Shown: positions 45,743 to 55,300 of the stretch, piece by piece | Layout: the number at the start of each line of letters is the position of its first letter | Numbering within the stretch: position 1 is the first letter of the stretch | NCBI GenBank assembly: GCA_016700115.1 | Contig: CP064999.1 | Location: 2,356,001 to 2,420,000, forward strand | DNA length: 64,000 nucleotides | From: Sphingobacteriales bacterium | GTDB lineage: Bacteria; Bacteroidota; Bacteroidia; Chitinophagales; UBA2359 | Direction of reading: 5' to 3' | Made by a program: the position numbers and the translations under genes | The notes under the pieces: model-generated | Told to the model about the DNA's origin: nothing | Seen by the model: only the letters and a program-made list of their open reading frames with translations | Database searches by the model: none

Positions 45743-46727
45743 TTTTTTAATACCCGCCATAGCCCAAACGGATAACCTGCTTTTGGCATTTTACAAAGCA
45801 CAACAAGGCAAATCTCATAGTCGTGCGGTAAGGGTTTACCGTGCCAACCTTTCCGAAAATACAGAACTTCTTAAGCAGCAGATAATGAGCGGCAAAGTAG
45901 CTGTTGGCAACTACAGGCAATTTACCATTTACGAACCCAAGCAAAGACAAATAAGCGCGCCTGCTTTTAATGAACAAGTATTGCATCATGCGCTGATGAA
46001 TATTTGTCATCCTTTTTTTGATAGCGCGCAAATTTTTGACAGCTATGCCAGCCGCCCGGGCAAAGGCGTACATGCAGCATTAAGAAGAGCGCAAGAATAT
46101 GCGCGCAGCTATCCTTTTTATTTAAAACTCGATGTTCGCAAATTTTTCGACAGCATCCATCATTCTGTTCTTAAAACACAATTATTGCGCCAATTTAAAG
46201 ACCGCAAATTATTGCATATTTTATACTGTATTATTGACAGCTACGAAACTGAGCCAAACAGAGGCGTACCCATTGGCAACTTAAGCAGTCAGTATTTTGC
46301 CAACCACTTTTTAACCGGTTTAGACCGATACATTAAGGAAACCCTACGCATAAAAGCTTACGTGCGCTATATGGATGATATGGTGCTGTGGCATTCCGAT
46401 AAAGAAACACTAAAGCAGGTGCTTGAAAAAATAAGGACCTATATCAACAACCAATTGCTTTGCGAAATAAAACCGCCCAATTTAAACCTTATCCAATACG
46501 GTTTGCCGTTTTTGGGCTATCTGATTTTTCCGCACAATACGCGCTTATTACAAAACAGCAAACGCCGGTTTATCCACAAAATAAACCAAACAACCCGCAA
46601 TTATGAAAACGGCTATTGGAGCCAGCAAACATGCAGCCGATCTGCCAATTCCCTGCTGGCATTTGCCCGTTTTGCCGATACGATATATTTAAGGCAACAA
46701 CTCTTTATAAAACAAAATACCAACTGA
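45729..46727 (+). CDS. DGR reverse transcriptase
   Basis: A 332-residue reverse transcriptase. Palm motifs are LKLDVRKFFDSI (catalytic Asp at 135) and YVRYMDDMVLWHS (YMDD at 214-217). GVPIGNLSSQYFANHFL (179-195) carries the IGNLSSQ block typical of DGR enzymes in place of the QGxxxSP of retroviral and group II RTs. The N-terminal part KQRQISAPAFNEQVLHHALMN is also normal for DGR RTs. It copies the TR RNA with errors at adenines, and the cDNA replaces the VR. The TR begins 24 bases after the stop. Confidence 0.97.
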   Translation: MKRANFLIPAIAQTDNLLLAFYKAQQGKSHSRAVRVYRANLSENTELLKQQIMSGKVAVGNYRQFTIYEPKQRQISAPAFNEQVLHHALMNICHPFFDSAQIFDSYASRPGKGVHAALRRAQEYARSYPFYLKLDVRKFFDSIHHSVLKTQLLRQFKDRKLLHILYCIIDSYETEPNRGVPIGNLSSQYFANHFLTGLDRYIKETLRIKAYVRYMDDMVLWHSDKETLKQVLEKIRTYINNQLLCEIKPPNLNLIQYGLPFLGYLIFPHNTRLLQNSKRRFIHKINQTTRNYENGYWSQQTCSRSANSLLAFARFADTIYLRQQLFIKQNTN

Positions 46728-46751
46728 TGAAAAAAGGTCAATCGTTATACT

Positions 46752-46879
46752 TGCCAATCGCGTTTTGCGCGGCGGCAACTGGAACAACCACGCCGATAGT
46801 TGCGCTGTTGCCAACCGCAACAACAATCACCCCGATAACGACAACAACAATATCGGGTTTCGCTTGGTGTTCCTTTTAG
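46752..46879 (+). repeat. DGR template repeat (TR)
   Basis: A 128-base non-coding copy of the VR just after the RT gene. Its hypothetical translation is asparagine-rich (GGNWNNHADSCAVANRNNN), because AAC codons are the preferred substrate: mutating their adenines gives many residues but no stop codon. All 13 differences from the VR are at TR adenines. It shares the RT transcript and is followed by a terminator at 46966. Confidence 0.97.
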
Positions 46880-46965
46880 CTCACAGGGATAAGTCGGATG
46901 ACGCCACTGAACAAACGATTGTCCTGCCCTGCTTTTGGCCGGACGAAAATGCAGAAATATCTGCT

Positions 46966-47017
46966 AAAGCAGCAGTATGAGTAGCCATGATTGATGCAAA
47001 AGTTCTGCTGCTTTTTT
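46966..47017 (+). terminator. Terminator of the RT-TR transcript
   Basis: A 10-bp perfect stem (AAAGCAGCAG at 46966-46975 and CTGCTGCTTT at 47005-47014) with a long loop of 29 bases, followed by T residues. It fits the 3' end of the HRDC-RT-TR RNA. Confidence 0.65.
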
Positions 47018-47052
47018 AATTTTACTCCCATAACTGATAAATACACTTAGGT

Positions 47053-49434
47053 ATGACCCCACCCATCATAAAAAAGATAGAAAAAGAAACCGGTATTTCT
47101 CTGAAAGCGTTTACCGGCAACAACCCTGCCGAGATAGTATTGTCTCGCCACCGCTACACCTACAGTGCAGACGAAAACGGCAATTTAACCGCACTCAACC
47201 TGTGTGGGAAATGGAAAGATGACCTTCAACCCAAAAGCCCCAATGACATAAAACTCCAAATCGGGCAATTGCAATTCCTATCACTGCCCGAAGAAATGAA
47301 CCAATTACAATACCTCAATCTGAGCAGCAATGTAATTGCCTCCATTACCCTAAATGCACCAAAGCTGCACCATTTAGACCTGAGCGAAAACCCCTTGTCG
47401 GAGCTTATTTTTACCAATAAAGAACTACCCGATTTAAGCCATATAGACCTCAATGAATGTCAACTCACCCGTTTGCAATTGCCCGAACTACCGGCTTTAC
47501 AGTACTTAGATGTTTCTCGTAACAAAACTCTGCAAAACATCATTTTCAGTAGTGCCTGCCCGCAACTGCATACCATAGATGCTGCTGATAACGATTTGCA
47601 GGAACTATCGTTGCCGGAAGGCAGTGCAGGGCAATTGCAATATGTATATCTAAATGGAAACAAAAATCTGATAAACCCGTCACCGGAAATTGTAGAAAGG
47701 GGGGTAGCCGCAATTGTAAATTACCTCAAAGACATAAGTGAGGGCGATCAGGTAACTATTTATGAGGCGAAGCTTTGTATCTTGGGTGATGCGGCAGCAG
47801 GAAAAACATCGTTGAAACGAAAAACAATAAAAGAAACAGCTACCCTCCCTACAGTAGATGAAACTACAATTGGTGTAGAAGTAGTAGATTGTATTTTCCC
47901 TGCAACAGAAGGCAAGCCTAAATTTATTATGCACATTTGGGATTTTGGAGGACAATTGGTTTACCATACCATTCATCAATTTTTCTTAACCAAACGCTCC
48001 TTATATGTATTGGTACTCGATGGCCGAAAAGAAGAAAAGGAAACCACTAAATATTGGCTGCAAACACAGCAATTACTTTGTGAAGACAGTCCTTTAATCA
48101 TTGTGGCCAATCAGAAAGGAGACATTAAAATGGAAGTACCTATTGATGATATTGCGAAAAATTTCAAAAACGTTGTTCGCGAATCGTTTGTCGTTAATTT
48201 GCAAACTAATATTGGGCTTTCAGCTTTAAAAAACGGGATTGAATACAATATTCGAGCCTTACCCCATTTTAAAATCGGCGAAAAGGTGCCAAAGAAATGG
48301 TCAGACATTCGCAATCGTTTACAAGCTATTTCTACAGAAAATGCCGGCAAAGATCATATTACATTGAGTGAGTATCGGGAAGTTTGCTCAAAACTTGGTA
48401 TTACAGACCACGACAAACAAGATTTTGTGAGTGATTACCTGCACGATTTGGGCGTACTGCTGCACTTCAGGGAAGATGCCGTATTGAATAAACTGGTTAT
48501 TTTAAAACCGGATTGGGCAACTAAAGCGGTGTACGAAATTTTAAACCATACTGAAGATAGAAAAGGCATTAAACCCGGGCATTTTTCAAAAGAAGATTTA
48601 AAACAGCTATGGTGCGAACCGCAATATCGAGATGCACATGATGATTTATTGGCCCTAATGATGAAATTTGGGCTATGCTACCGCACTCCCGAAAATGATG
48701 AGTTGTTTATAGTCCCCAATTTATTGCCTGAAAATCCCCCCACAAACTATAAGAGTTTTGGTTCAGAAGAACCCCCTCTTCGAATCTACTACACCTACGA
48801 TTTTATGCCAAGTGGCATTGTAACCCGGCTTATTGTAGTATTGCATCAGTATATTAAAGACGATATAGTATGGAAACGCGGGGTAGAGTTGGAAATAAAT
48901 GAGTATGGAAATACCACCAAAGCCCAAATACGCGAAGAGTTTGGAAAAAACAAAATAGAAATAAGCGTAAAAGGTTTTAATAAGCGTGGTTTTTTGGCCA
49001 TTATCAAAAAAGAATTAGACGAGATTAACTCAGGCTATCATTTTGGCATAGATTTGTCTTTTAATATAGAAGTGCCCTGTAATTGCGATGTCTGTGCTAC
49101 ATCCGATTCCCCCTCTTACTACAAAGAAAAAGAATTGATTGAACGCTTGAACAATGATAAAGAAACTATTGATTGCCCCAAAAATGGCTATAAACCTATT
49201 CCAATTCGGCCTTTATTAGATATATTTAAACCTGAAATTCTAACCCCAATCCCTGCGGGGCCAATTGTATCTTCGGAAAAGTCTGAATCGAAACGGTCTA
49301 TCTACAAACGAGCGGTTTGGTGGGGTTCAGCAATAGCAGCTTTTTTAGCAGTATTAGCAGCCCTTTTCAGCATTTTTCAGGATGGATTCGGGTTTCAGTT
49401 GGGTAAGTGGTTGATTGATTTGTTGAAAAATTAA
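47053..49434 (+). CDS. Roco-family LRR-Roc-COR GTPase with C-terminal membrane segment
   Basis: A 793-residue Roco protein. Leucine-rich repeats fill about residues 47-205 (LQYLNLSSNVI, LHHLDLSENPL, LQYLDVSRNKTL). The Roc GTPase follows at 238-410 with P-loop GDAAAGKTSL (245-254), DFGGQ (297-301) and NQKGD (353-357). The COR dimerisation domain covers about 415-610, including LKPDWATKAVYEILNH and FGLCYRTPENDELFIVPNLLP. A cysteine pair (PCNCDVC) precedes a low-complexity linker and a single hydrophobic helix near 754-775. Roco proteins include human LRRK2; bacterial ones are poorly understood and are often in conflict or signalling loci. It starts 36 bases after the DGR terminator. Confidence 0.92.
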   Translation: MTPPIIKKIEKETGISLKAFTGNNPAEIVLSRHRYTYSADENGNLTALNLCGKWKDDLQPKSPNDIKLQIGQLQFLSLPEEMNQLQYLNLSSNVIASITLNAPKLHHLDLSENPLSELIFTNKELPDLSHIDLNECQLTRLQLPELPALQYLDVSRNKTLQNIIFSSACPQLHTIDAADNDLQELSLPEGSAGQLQYVYLNGNKNLINPSPEIVERGVAAIVNYLKDISEGDQVTIYEAKLCILGDAAAGKTSLKRKTIKETATLPTVDETTIGVEVVDCIFPATEGKPKFIMHIWDFGGQLVYHTIHQFFLTKRSLYVLVLDGRKEEKETTKYWLQTQQLLCEDSPLIIVANQKGDIKMEVPIDDIAKNFKNVVRESFVVNLQTNIGLSALKNGIEYNIRALPHFKIGEKVPKKWSDIRNRLQAISTENAGKDHITLSEYREVCSKLGITDHDKQDFVSDYLHDLGVLLHFREDAVLNKLVILKPDWATKAVYEILNHTEDRKGIKPGHFSKEDLKQLWCEPQYRDAHDDLLALMMKFGLCYRTPENDELFIVPNLLPENPPTNYKSFGSEEPPLRIYYTYDFMPSGIVTRLIVVLHQYIKDDIVWKRGVELEINEYGNTTKAQIREEFGKNKIEISVKGFNKRGFLAIIKKELDEINSGYHFGIDLSFNIEVPCNCDVCATSDSPSYYKEKELIERLNNDKETIDCPKNGYKPIPIRPLLDIFKPEILTPIPAGPIVSSEKSESKRSIYKRAVWWGSAIAAFLAVLAALFSIFQDGFGFQLGKWLIDLLKN

Positions 49435-49471
49435 TAGTCGGGTACGCTATACAATACCTACTATTCAAAAA

Positions 49472-50230
49472 CTATTCTCTATAGTCAATGGTACGAATCG
49501 TGCGAAGTTGCTTTCTAATGCCATTGATATAGTAGGATTTAACCCAATTTCCTTGTTCATCGTTTTTGTATTTTATATAAAGTTGAATATCGCGCTTTGC
49601 GTGTCTTTGGCAAAATATAGTTTTCTTTATTGGCAGTTTTGGAATATAAGACAGATACTTGGTGAGGTAATGTTTTCTCGAATACCAACGCACTTTTACT
49701 TGGCTATTGCCATTTTTATCAAACGAACGCTCTATTATTTTTCTCCCCTTTCGTTTATAGGTAATGGCATGTGTTCTGGCAACTGAATTATTATTGTTAA
49801 AGTTGAAAACTGTGTAGGCAATAATCCTTTCTTGATTATCTCTCAGGTAATCGGTCATAACAATGCTTGGTTGAATGGTATCGCGGTACGAAAATCGCTT
49901 CATTCCTGTTTGGGTGCCATTTTCTGAGTAATAATATCTTAACATACGACACTTTGTAGTATCTGCTTCGCACTCGTAAAATGTTTTTACCGTGTCTGAT
50001 ATTAGATAGAGATGTATCCAAGTATTTAAACTACCACTTTTAGTACTTGATTGAACAATTAAGGAATCCTCTCCAAATACTTTTATTGATATCCAAGAAG
50101 AATCCGGCAGATACTCTGTTATTCTGAGTATATTTGATTTTTTAAATTGATCAGGTAGAACAAAAGATTGCCCAAAAAGGGTAGAGGACGTAAAACATAT
50201 TAGAGTGAATGCGATATAGTTTTTCATCAT
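49472..50230 (-). CDS. Secreted hypothetical protein
   Basis: A 252-residue protein with signal peptide (MMKNYIAFTLICFTSSTLFGQ). The mature part is beta-rich and basic near the C terminus (NDEQGNWVKSYYINGIRKQL), with repeating units such as FSYRDT, ITYKRKGRKIIERSFDKNGN and YIKYKNDEQGNW, as in MORN/YD-type repeat proteins of Bacteroidota. The family cannot be named. Convergent with the Roco gene. Confidence 0.6.
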   Translation of the reverse strand: MMKNYIAFTLICFTSSTLFGQSFVLPDQFKKSNILRITEYLPDSSWISIKVFGEDSLIVQSSTKSGSLNTWIHLYLISDTVKTFYECEADTTKCRMLRYYYSENGTQTGMKRFSYRDTIQPSIVMTDYLRDNQERIIAYTVFNFNNNNSVARTHAITYKRKGRKIIERSFDKNGNSQVKVRWYSRKHYLTKYLSYIPKLPIKKTIFCQRHAKRDIQLYIKYKNDEQGNWVKSYYINGIRKQLRTIRTIDYRE

Positions 50231-50430
50231 AAAGAGGCCAAGTTAATTCGTGTACTAATTTATTCCCTTTCGGTTGTAAGATAGTATAGTTTGAAATTTA
50301 CAGCCTCAAAGGGAATAACCTTATTAACATAGTAATTGCATGATATAAAGTTATACCGATATTTGGAAGATTGACTAATGTGGGTTTGGAATTGCTCCCT
50401 CAGATAAGAAAAAAGGTGGCTTGACACTCG

Positions 50431-50493
50431 ACAAGAGGCTTTGTCAAACAGCAAGAGGTCTTTGCTAAATAGCAAGAGTTCTTTGTCAGTATG
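50431..50493. repeat. 21-bp mini-array (CAAGAGGTCTTTG type)
   Basis: Three 21-base units at 50431, 50452 and 50473 share CAAGAGnnCTTTG, an imperfect inverted repeat. A weaker copy may precede them. An 81-codon minus-strand frame across it encodes seven-residue repeats (ELLLFSK, DLLLFDK) and is most likely an artefact of the period. Confidence 0.65.
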
Positions 50494-50708
50494 ATTTACA
50501 TACAAACCATTGTTGGTATAATTTCACAAACCTTATTATTAAGGTTGCGATGCCAACTATTGAAACCTATCTATCAACTCATCTATATTGCACATGCTAA
50601 CAGCATAAAGGGAATAATCCGCTTTTCCGGAGCTGCTAAACCTAATTTGCTTATTAGATTTCACCCAGATACTATTGCTTGATTAGGGCTGTGTTTATCC
50701 AAAACAAA

Positions 50709-50745
50709 GCGAGCAGATATGCACATAAAGTGCAAATCTGCCCGC
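50709..50745 (-). terminator. Terminator of the ricin-like gene
   Basis: A 16-bp stem (arms 50709-50724 and 50730-50745, two mismatches) with a five-base loop lies 63 bases past the stop of the minus-strand gene. On the minus strand it is followed by TTTGTTTTGG. Confidence 0.65.
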
Positions 50746-50807
50746 CGATAAGGTATAGTTTATTCGGAAATGTAGTTGCTAAATACCCTGATGTCTATTA
50801 ACAATGT

Positions 50808-52094
50808 TTACTTGATACTACCAAAGTCAACAGTAATATACTCGGTCATTGAATCGTTGGTGGTGGTGCTTTTTGTGTCAACCGTGAAAAAATAGTTGGT
50901 TTTTTCCACCCATCGCAAATCCATTTTATAGGTAATTTTAAAGGTAACCTTACCACTAAAATTGCCGTCATAAGTTTGCCACAATCCTTGTGCTATGATG
51001 GGCATATTATTGATAGCCTGATGTGGAAGTTCACCTAATGGCGTGCCGGAAAACGAACCGACAAATCCCATATCTAAGAGATCTTTATAACTTTCGTAAG
51101 GTCCAACGGAACTGCTGGCTAATTGTATGACATGGTGCAGTTTTTTGCCGTTGCTGTTATTGAGGTATTTAAATCCGTCTATGTTTTGGGTAAAAGAGTC
51201 TGACCCGCCAGCACCTGCGGTTAAACTACCTCCATCTGCGCTAAGTCCTGCGCCGACATCAACAGAAGAAGTTACCGTTCGGCTGCCGGTATTTGTATCA
51301 GTTGCCGGAGAATCCATGTCCCGGTAAACATGTTCGGCACCGGTTGTCGGCTCAATGGTGATTTCTAATTTTTCGAGAAAAAAGCCTCTCTTATCGGTTG
51401 TGTTATCGGCCTGAACTCCCGGTTTAGCGATGCTGCCTTGAGTAGTCAGATGGACAATTTTTTGTTGAGGTGAAAGTGTGTAGGCATAAATAAATCCATT
51501 CACACGCATATTAAATTCCATGGATTGTGAAGTTCCTTGAATTCCTACGGCACGGTCTTTACTAAGCGGAGTTAGACGAAGCCTTTTTCGTGGATCATCG
51601 GGTTCCGGATCTGCCAATATATTGTTTGCTTGGTTGCCCGACCCTGAGGCGGGTTTCATCGCCCATTGTGCACTCCACCAACCCGGGGCATCAATCGGGC
51701 CAATTTCTAATTTCCCTCTTTCGTTGTGGATATAACCTCCTGTCCATCGGTTAATGATATTGGTATGTCCGTCATTGGCCGCTAAAGTCCATTGTGCGCT
51801 CCACCAACCGGGTTGAATAGCTCCCGCACCCAACTGACCGGTTTCATTGTGCAGATAGGTGCCGGTTGCTGCGTTTTTGAGCCGCACATAGTCGCCCTCG
51901 CCAACCTTTTCTACTATCCATGTATCGGGGGCGGAAGTGGAACAAATCGGGTTCCCACTTTGCAAACCAAGGTTTTCATTTGTCCATCGGTTGGTAATTT
52001 TAACTACCTGTTGTGCTTGTGCCCACATACCAAAAAGGGCAAACAGGGTAATCGTGAGGATTACATTTTTGATGTTGTTTAAAAAGTTCTTCAT
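50808..52094 (-). CDS. Secreted beta-trefoil protein with pore-former-like C-terminal domain
   Basis: A 428-residue protein with signal peptide (residues 1-28, ending AQAQ). Residues 29-150 form ricin/fascin-like beta-trefoil repeats: ITNRWTNENLGLQSG, VRLKNAATGTYLHN, IINRWTGGYIHNERGKLEIG, each followed by WWSAQW. The C-terminal 260 residues are beta-rich and include a Gly/Ser/Asp-rich amphipathic stretch (SVDVGAGLSADGGSLTAGAG) flanked by FTQNIDGFKYLNN and ITYKMDLRWVEKTNYFF, reminiscent of leukocidin-type pore-forming toxins. Vibrio cytolysins combine such a core with a trefoil. That likeness is my inference only. The gene lies just downstream of the hybrid two-component regulator and is probably controlled by it. 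Confidence 0.6.
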   Translation of the reverse strand: MKNFLNNIKNVILTITLFALFGMWAQAQQVVKITNRWTNENLGLQSGNPICSTSAPDTWIVEKVGEGDYVRLKNAATGTYLHNETGQLGAGAIQPGWWSAQWTLAANDGHTNIINRWTGGYIHNERGKLEIGPIDAPGWWSAQWAMKPASGSGNQANNILADPEPDDPRKRLRLTPLSKDRAVGIQGTSQSMEFNMRVNGFIYAYTLSPQQKIVHLTTQGSIAKPGVQADNTTDKRGFFLEKLEITIEPTTGAEHVYRDMDSPATDTNTGSRTVTSSVDVGAGLSADGGSLTAGAGGSDSFTQNIDGFKYLNNSNGKKLHHVIQLASSSVGPYESYKDLLDMGFVGSFSGTPLGELPHQAINNMPIIAQGLWQTYDGNFSGKVTFKITYKMDLRWVEKTNYFFTVDTKSTTTNDSMTEYITVDFGSIK

Positions 52095-52195
52095 TTTGTT
52101 TTGGTTTTTTTAATGATGAATTTTAAGTGGAGGAATAGCGCACAGTGTAGTGATGAGGTATGCTGCAAAGATACCGGCAAGGCTCCGCCAAACCC

Positions 52196-52226
52196 TTGTC
52201 AATTGCGTTCAAATGTTTGTCAATTG
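52196..52226. promoter_or_regulatory. Direct repeat, possible AraC-type operator
   Basis: TTGTCAATTG occurs twice, at 52196-52205 and 52217-52226, exactly 21 bases apart and about 100 bases upstream of the ricin-like gene. AraC-type regulators bind such direct repeats on one helix face. The natural candidate regulator is the neighbouring hybrid two-component protein with its AraC domain. Confidence 0.5.
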
Positions 52227-52304
52227 GTTGCAGGGACAAAAAAAATTTTAGTTCATCCGTTGCGATATATGGCTAAAGCAGGTGTGTAATCCTTTGATTA
52301 TCAG

Positions 52305-55300
52305 CTACTTGCGAGTTGCACTGGGGTTTGTGCCAAATTCATCGAAAAAGGATTTGGAAAAATGTGCTAAGTCTTTGTATCCTACCTGATAAGATATTTC
52401 CGATACAGTTAAATCGGTAGTACTTAGCAGATGCTTCGCTTTTTGAAGGCGGTAGGTGCGGATAAAATCAGAAGGGGATTGATTGATGAGTGCTTTCATT
52501 TTGCGAAATAACTGCGAACGGCTCATTCCGATTTTTTGGCACAACTGCGGCAGGGCAAAATTGTCGTCTTCGATATTATCTGCCAAAATGGTTTTCAGTT
52601 TTTCAATAAAGGCATCCTCTTTAGTGAAGTCTTCTTCGAGTGAATCCAAATCTTCGTTAGCCGAAGTTGTTTGTTGAGTTACCCAATCAGAAAGGGAGGC
52701 GGTAAACCGGTTTATGATTCGTTTCCTTTGTTCGTTCAGCTTTTCTAACCTGATCATCAACTCCTCTCTGTCAAAAGGCTTACTGAGATAGGCATCTGCG
52801 CCATGTTTCAATCCTATGAGTTTGTCTTTTTGTTCGGCTTTTGCGGTGAGCAAAACTATGGGGATGTGGCTGGTTCGCTCGTCATTTTTTAGATGATGGC
52901 AAACTTCATAACCATCTTTACCCGGCATCATCACATCGCTTACAATCAGATCGGGTATTTCATCTAATGCTTTTTGAATTCCGATTTCACCATTATATGC
53001 AATGCTCAGCCGGTAGGTGTTTTGCAGGCAGGCTTTGAGATAGGACACTACATCGGGGTTGTCCTCAATAATCAGTAACAATGGCGAATCTTCCGGCAAT
53101 TCTCCGTTTGCAGGTGCAACGGTATTGGTTTGCCCGACGTAGTCGGTTGTTGTTGTGGGGAATATAATTTTTTCTGATGCTACGGCAGTTTTGGTAATGG
53201 GTAATGAGATTTTAAATACGCTCCCTTTCCCTGATTGACTTTCTACCAAGATGCTGCCATTCATAAGTTTGACCAATTCTTTTACATAAGCCAACCCTAT
53301 ACCCGTTCCTTCGCCTGCACGGGTAGGAGAAGAGTCGACCTGATAGAAGCGCTCGAAGATATGAGGCAAATCTTTTTCGGCAATCCCAATTCCGGTGTCG
53401 TGTATGCTAATTTGGCAATGTTCATTTGTTTGTTCAATACGCACATACACCTCCCCACCCGAAGGGGTAAACTTGAGGGCATTGGCAATGAGATTGCTCA
53501 TAACGTGTTGCAATTGCACAGGATCAAAATCCATTTCGAGCGATTCTATAGGGCTAAAAAAGCGCAACGCCAGGTTTTGTGTATTGGCATAAGACTGGAA
53601 GGATGAGGTTAGATAATGCAAAAAGGGGATGATATTGCCTCGTTGGATATTGAGTTGAAGCGATTTGTCTTCTAATTTAGATAAATCGAGGAGTTGGTTA
53701 ATGAGTTGCAACAGGTTTTTCCCGTTGCGCTTAATCATGCTTATCGCATCTTTTTGTTCAGAGGCGACGTTGGGTTCAATTTGGTCGGTCATGCCCAAAA
53801 TAACAGTTAGCGGGGTGCGGAATTCGTGAGTTATATTGGTATAGAGGCGCGACTTGAGCAAATCTAACTCCCTTAGGCGAATAGCTTCGGCGTGGTCTAA
53901 TTTTCGTTTAAGTTGAAACCGGTAGAGTTGAACCACAAATCCGGTTAACAAGCTCACCCATAATATCATCGCCCAAAAGGTTTTCCACCAAGGTGGATGA
54001 ATAATGATGGATAATGTAGTTCCGGTTTCGTTCCAAACACCATCGTTGTTAGATGCTTTAACCCATAACACATACTTTCCCGAAGGAAGGTTTGAAAAGG
54101 TAACTTCACGGGTTGTTCCCAGTTCTACCCAGTTTTCATTCAGTCCCTGAAGTTGGTAGGCATATTTGTTTTTTGCACTGTTCCGGTAATTTAGGGCAGA
54201 GAAAACGATATTGAACGTGTTTTCTAAGTGCAAGAGTTCAATTTTTTGCAAGGTTTCTACGCCTTGTATCTGTTGGGTGATGATGTTATCTCCTTCGGTG
54301 CGATATTTTTTAAAGGAGGTGATATATACAGGTGGCAAAAAAGTGCTGTTGGGGATGCTATCGGGATGAAAAACTGCAACCCCTTCCTTGGTTCCGGCAT
54401 AGATTTTACCATCCAATTTGTTAAATCCCAAAGCTTGTACGGTAAATTGATTGCTGGGCAACCCATCCTGTAAGTTATAGTTTTTGAAAGTCTGTGTTTC
54501 GGGATAAAAACAAGAAATTCCGGCATCCGTACTGATCCATAACCTACCCTTGGCATCTTCTTGTATGGCTTTTATATCGTCGTTCGGCAAGCCGTTTGTT
54601 TCGGTAAAATGAATAAACTGTTCAGTTTCGGGTACAAATAAATTCAATCCTCCTCCAGAACAACCAATCCATAACCGATGCTTACTGTCTTCAAAAATAC
54701 ATTGCACCTTGCTGCCTCCCAAGCTGTTTATTTGATTAGGATTGTGTAAAAAGTAATCGAAAGTATCGGTTTGGGGGTTATACCGATTTAGTCCGCCGGC
54801 TTCTGTTCCAAGCCATATAGTTCCGCGATGGTCGGCATACACAACATTATTTCGACGATCGTTTGGACCACTGTTGTCGTCGTTTTTATAGAGATAGTTT
54901 TTAAAGATTCCACTTTCCCAATCATCCATATTTAGCACTGCAACCCCGTTTGCAGTAGCCACCCAAAGTTTGCGGTCGGTAGATTCGCAGATAGAAGTTA
55001 CAAAATTGTCGCATAAGGAGGTTGGGGTTTTAGCTTCTGCCAAAAAAGAAAATTTACCGGTTACGGGATCGTATCTGTTTAATCCTCCGCCCCAGGTACC
55101 AATCCATATAATGTTTTGTTTGTCTTGATAAAATGACTTTATAAAGTTTGAGTTAAGGCTGTTTGGGTTGGAGGATTGATTTCGTAAATGAGTAAAAGTT
55201 TGTTGTATGGGGTCGTAAATACTAATGCCCTTTAATCGTGTTCCTATCCAGACGTTTCCCGATTCCAGTACTTTCAAAGAAAAGATATTATTGTCCACCA

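Noticed and set aside
46616..46980. Open frames across the DGR template repeat
   Set aside because: The Asn-rich translation comes from the TR itself, which acts as RNA template; it has no start signal and no separate function.
50260..50505. An 81-codon minus-strand frame
   Set aside because: Half of it is the 21-bp mini-array read as heptapeptides; the rest shows no protein-like features.
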